From positions 17,566,501 through 17,630,500 of the forward strand of contig CM075188.1 of the NCBI GenBank assembly GCA_037577475.1: 64,000 nt of DNA. The letters run 5' to 3'. This document shows, in pieces, positions 60,552 to 64,000 of the stretch; within the stretch, counting starts at the first letter, position 1; every line of letters begins with the position of its first letter. The notes under the pieces were generated by a model. That model worked only from the letters and a program-made list of their open reading frames with translations, searched no databases and was not told where the DNA came from. This DNA is from Chaunax sp. Z400. Taxonomy: Eukaryota; Chordata; Actinopteri; Lophiiformes; Chaunacidae. Both the position numbers and the translations under genes were made by a program.

Positions 60552-63500
60552 TATTATGTATATAGTATATATATTATAGTTTATTATAGGCCGCTTTATG
60601 GGATTTCAGCAGAGATTCTGGGGGTTTGCTGCAGATTGATGTGTACAGTGAGGAGTTTGATTTGGTCTGGTCCTGGCTAGCTGGGCTTGTGCAGTCAGTC
60701 AACATCAGTGTGATCCTGACAACAACCAACAGGCATTTAGGTAAACAGGAAAAAACATGACACAGAACCAGAGAGAAGATGCTTATACCGACAGTGTTCA
60801 CTCAAATAAGTCGCTTACAAAAAAGTCCATCAAAAATGTGTGAAATTACAACTTTGGCAAAATAAGTTTTATGCAATTTAACTTTAATTAAAACACTGTC
60901 ATGTCAACTGTTTGTACAGTGGATAGATATTTTGAATGAAAAAACTGGGTAGTATAGGTCAGTCTTTGTCCTGTTGTTGTGTGTGCACACACAACCGAAG
61001 GCACAGCTAAGGATTTACTTAAATCCTGTAATTTAGTGTGCACTGCTCTCATTGGGCATGATTTGAGCAGTCTGACCAAGGCTTTAGTCGACTTCTGTAG
61101 AGAAGCCAAAACAGATGAATATCTGTGTAGACATGCACGCACAGAAATGCAAATATCCAGATGTTGGGCACAGTTCATGACTTATCATGGAGGAGGACGG
61201 GGAAGAACAAATGTCCACAGGCAGAAGAAGAAGGGTAGAATAAAAAAAATCAGAAAAAGAGAGATGGAACCAACAGAGAGATGGAAGAGATTTCATGAAA
61301 GAGGGAGAAAATAAAATGGAAGCAGACGGAGACAGAAACAACGACAATATGACAGGACAGAAAAACAAAACCAAAAAGGGTCATTTTCCACATCGATATC
61401 CTCTCCTTTCACACTGCTGTGTCCACTTGGGCAGCTGACAGGGGGTTGGGGAGAGGGATGGAGGGAGTTGGGGGTGAATTGTCAAAGCACACAAACAAAT
61501 TGGCCATTTTTAACACATCCAGATCCCTGTCCCTGCACCACTGTCCCTGCCATTTTACCTGAGTACCTCAGATTGCTGCTGTTGACATTTAAAGTATCCA
61601 TACCTCTCTCTGTTTTCCCTACTGTCTCTCTAAATGTTGCCATGCACAAGTTGACCTCTATGTAAGTGCTGCAGAAGACAAGAGTGAATCATAGTGTTGC
61701 TTATTAAGGAGCATTCATTTGACTATAAGAGGTATGCTCTCTGGAGTTACTGCTAATGCACACGACTCACAAGAATCTGTATAAGCTGAGGATTTTTGCA
61801 AAGTAAAGCACTTTCATAACACACAAACTACAAGGCAGTGTTTTGACCACATGCAGAGTTTTGTGAGCTAATTGGCAAGTCATGTCAGTGAGCAATACCT
61901 TATCATTGAAATAAAATTGGGCCATTCTCTTCCTAATGATCCCCATTTGCAAATATATCATTTGAGGACATAGCAACGATTGAGGCTGCGTGCAAATGTA
62001 TTGACATTTGAACAATTAAAGAGGAGGTCTTGATTTGTGTGGGTGTTAACTGCAGCGCCAGGGGTTTTATAAGGAAGGTATTCAGAATCTAATTTTGCGA
62101 CGAGGGATAAATAAAAGGTTTCCAAGGCTCACCTGTGCCCCATTGAGGCAGTGAATACAGTCTGTTTGTACACACTTGTGGTAAAAAAAAGCTTTTGATA
62201 TGCATACTCAGTGGTTTGAGACCACATATCAGAGCTTGGTGTGAAGAAAAAAAAAACGGTCCATAAAAATGGGTGCATAATGAGCTTTCTCTGGGAATAC
62301 CTAATTTAAATCAATTTAATCATCTCACTTACAAGATGCGACAAAGGAATACGTTTTTTTCATGAGCTCCTACATGCAAGAAGGAAAACAGGCAAGACGC
62401 CATGGTTAAATGAGTGGATTATGGTGCTGTTGGTCAAAGCCAAGAGAGGGATTTACTGACCCATTTAATGTCCACTTTCAGTGGAACTGCTTGCTGGATG
62501 TGACCCCATCCACTCCCCCATAATCCTGCAAGAGATGATCTTGCCTCGACACGAGAAATGTTATTGGACTTGTCAAGGCCCCAACTGTCTGCCACAAAGG
62601 GTTTCAACCTCACTTTGATGTGACTCTATTCCATGATGGAGTAAATCATGTGACTGAGTTGTTCGTGCACTTAAAATACAGGAAACAGGGAGTGGGACGT
62701 GGAATGAGAAGTGGAAAAAGCATTATCAATGTCTCCCTGCACAAGTATGTTCATGCTCTGAAATCCTCTGGAAGAAAAAATCTGTGATTTAATTAAAACT
62801 TGTAGATCCTTCCCTTCCCTCTGAAGTTGGACTTAAAAGAATCAGAATCTACATTAATAACAAGCCATGTTCTGTTGTATAACGCTGTGCGTTGTGCAAT
62901 GTCTGTGTGTGTGTGTGCCAAGCTTTCACATCCGAGCGAAGCTGAAAAGTTCTTTTGATTTTTAGTTTTCTTTCTTTGAAGCCAAGTGCTTCTCAAAATG
63001 CCTACCTTCAACTTTTAACACCACAGAAGCAATCTGATAGGTCGTTTCAGTGCCTAGTGAAGCGGGCGCCGAAACGAGCACGAAGATATAACAGGGAGGG
63101 TATCCAGTGACAGCTAGGAAAAAAGTGCCATCATTTATGTGTCAACATCAGCCATGTGGGAGGACAAGTTTATTGACATCTTGATGATCATGCTGGACCA
63201 TTCTCCCTTGCACTCATTGACTGCAACTCAACATACATTAATCAGCAGCAGGGCCAGGCTCGTGTCTCAGTTGTCCAGAGGAGAGGACCGGGTCCTCATT
63301 GGCATTAAAATAAAGACGAGAGAACACAGAGGCCCTGAGGAGCAAATGCAGCACGCCAGGTAATGTTTGTTTCTAAACATGATCTACAGGAAGGAAAGTG
63401 GGTTCCTTTGGGTGCTTGGTAGGTCTGACTGCGTAAATAGTAATTTATTTCAAATGCACACATTACATCATATTACGCAGGTCCCACTCATACAAATAAC

Positions 63501-64000
63501 CATTATGCTGTCTTATTTCAGGATCCCTTTAAAGTCTCTGATATCTCTATTAGTAATCAGTGTCCATTCAGAGAGCGACTAAATCAATTGAGTGTGTAGC
63601 CTGTCTATACACAGCTTATTTCAAGTATCCATAAAAGCTAATCTGAAAATAAAGGCTGTTGTGGAAGCTCTTGCTTGACTGCTTAGTAATCACTTTACTG
63701 TATATGGACTTCTAAGAGCACGTAAAGACTTGTTCCAGCGTATTCTTATTAGACACCAGAAAAGGCAATATTATGGCTGCTTTTACAGCAGCTGTCTCCA
63801 AATGCAATTCAGTGCTTAAAAAAGCATTTGAATTATCCATGTGTAACATTATGTTTAGTCATGACTAAAATGACTTGGCATCCAATGTTGGCTTAAAAAA
63901 AAAATCCCTCACTGTATGTATTATTGGCTGTGGAGAAAAAAAAACCCAAACAAACAAGAAAACATTCTGTTTGTCACCCCTCATGATAGTGGCAGTATTT
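60546..64000 (-). other. upstream adgrl2 intron, right part
   Basis: No olfactomedin or lectin exon seen in any minus-strand frame. A purine-rich block lies at 61190-61340 and pyrimidine-rich sequence at 61395-61480. No gene recognised. Confidence 0.55.

Larger units (their letters stand above)
30195..64000 (-). other. adgrl2: adgrl2 (latrophilin-2) gene, 3' part
   Basis: Adhesion GPCR of the latrophilin family, a synaptic cell-surface receptor that in other vertebrates binds teneurins and FLRT proteins. Eighteen coding exons on the minus strand join in one open frame: linker, HormR, GAIN with GPS, seven-helix domain, cytoplasmic tail. All borders use AG/GT and every phase matches. The paralogue call rests on the tail: GMTGNYLLTNPLLRP, SSSDDDAIVADASSL and the final QMQLVTSL agree with ADGRL2, whereas ADGRL3 as I recall it ends in AHLVTSL and ADGRL1 has a different, proline-rich tail. 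Signal peptide, lectin, olfactomedin exons and promoter are to the right, outside the window. The fish a/b co-orthologue is not resolved. The lower limit is the inferred poly(A) site. Confidence 0.95.

Noticed and set aside
1..64000. CRISPR arrays, operons, phage or bacterial systems
   Set aside because: The repeats are microsatellites and transposons, and the only gene is a spliced vertebrate receptor.

Overview
The window is vertebrate nuclear DNA, almost certainly from a ray-finned (probably percomorph) fish. It has large introns with GT/AG junctions, AT-rich intergenic DNA, many long (AC)n microsatellites and interspersed repeats of teleost type. There are no operons, no prokaryotic-type genes and no CRISPR. 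It holds one recognisable protein gene: the 3' two-thirds of a latrophilin, an adhesion G-protein-coupled receptor, on the minus strand. The orthologue is ADGRL2/LPHN2. The cytoplasmic tail carries ADGRL2-type blocks (GMTGNYLLTNPLLRP, the DDAIVADASSL acidic block, a VREGQMQLVTSL end) and differs from what I recall of ADGRL1 and ADGRL3. Which fish co-orthologue (a or b) cannot be decided here.

Gene layout, read right to left: 18 coding exons between 53469 and 31510 form one continuous frame of about 1,106 codons plus a stop. They encode a Ser/Thr/Pro-rich linker and hormone-receptor motif (53.4-52.3 kb), the GAIN domain (51.7-46.5 kb), the GPS autoproteolysis site and tethered agonist (46.7-46.5 kb), the seven membrane helices (46.4-37.9 kb) and a long cytoplasmic tail ending in a PDZ ligand (37.7-31.5 kb). 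A 3'UTR of about 1.3 kb follows. Every exon was placed by joining AG/GT borders with phase continuity. A 39-bp mini-exon (50813-50851) and a 45-bp third-intracellular-loop cassette (39025-39069) are easily missed. The lectin and olfactomedin exons lie beyond 64000.

The first ~30 kb, downstream of the gene, is a gene-poor flank with no recognisable protein gene. It contains a decayed L1/Tx1-like LINE (about 0.4-1.5 kb), a nonautonomous DNA transposon (1.9-2.3 kb), a LINE/L2-type teleost repeat (7.7-8.1 kb), a striking 67-nt inverted repeat (8.94-9.0 kb) and several stretches that look like conserved non-coding elements (inference only). The last ~10.5 kb is intron. It contains two neighbouring copies of a terminal-inverted-repeat element, one split by a second repeat with a 5-bp direct repeat at its edges.

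I see no previously undescribed biological system. The most interesting items are the regulated-looking small exons, a lineage-specific His/Gln-rich insertion in the receptor tail, an Arg in place of the usual Trp in TM1, the nested transposons and the hairpins.
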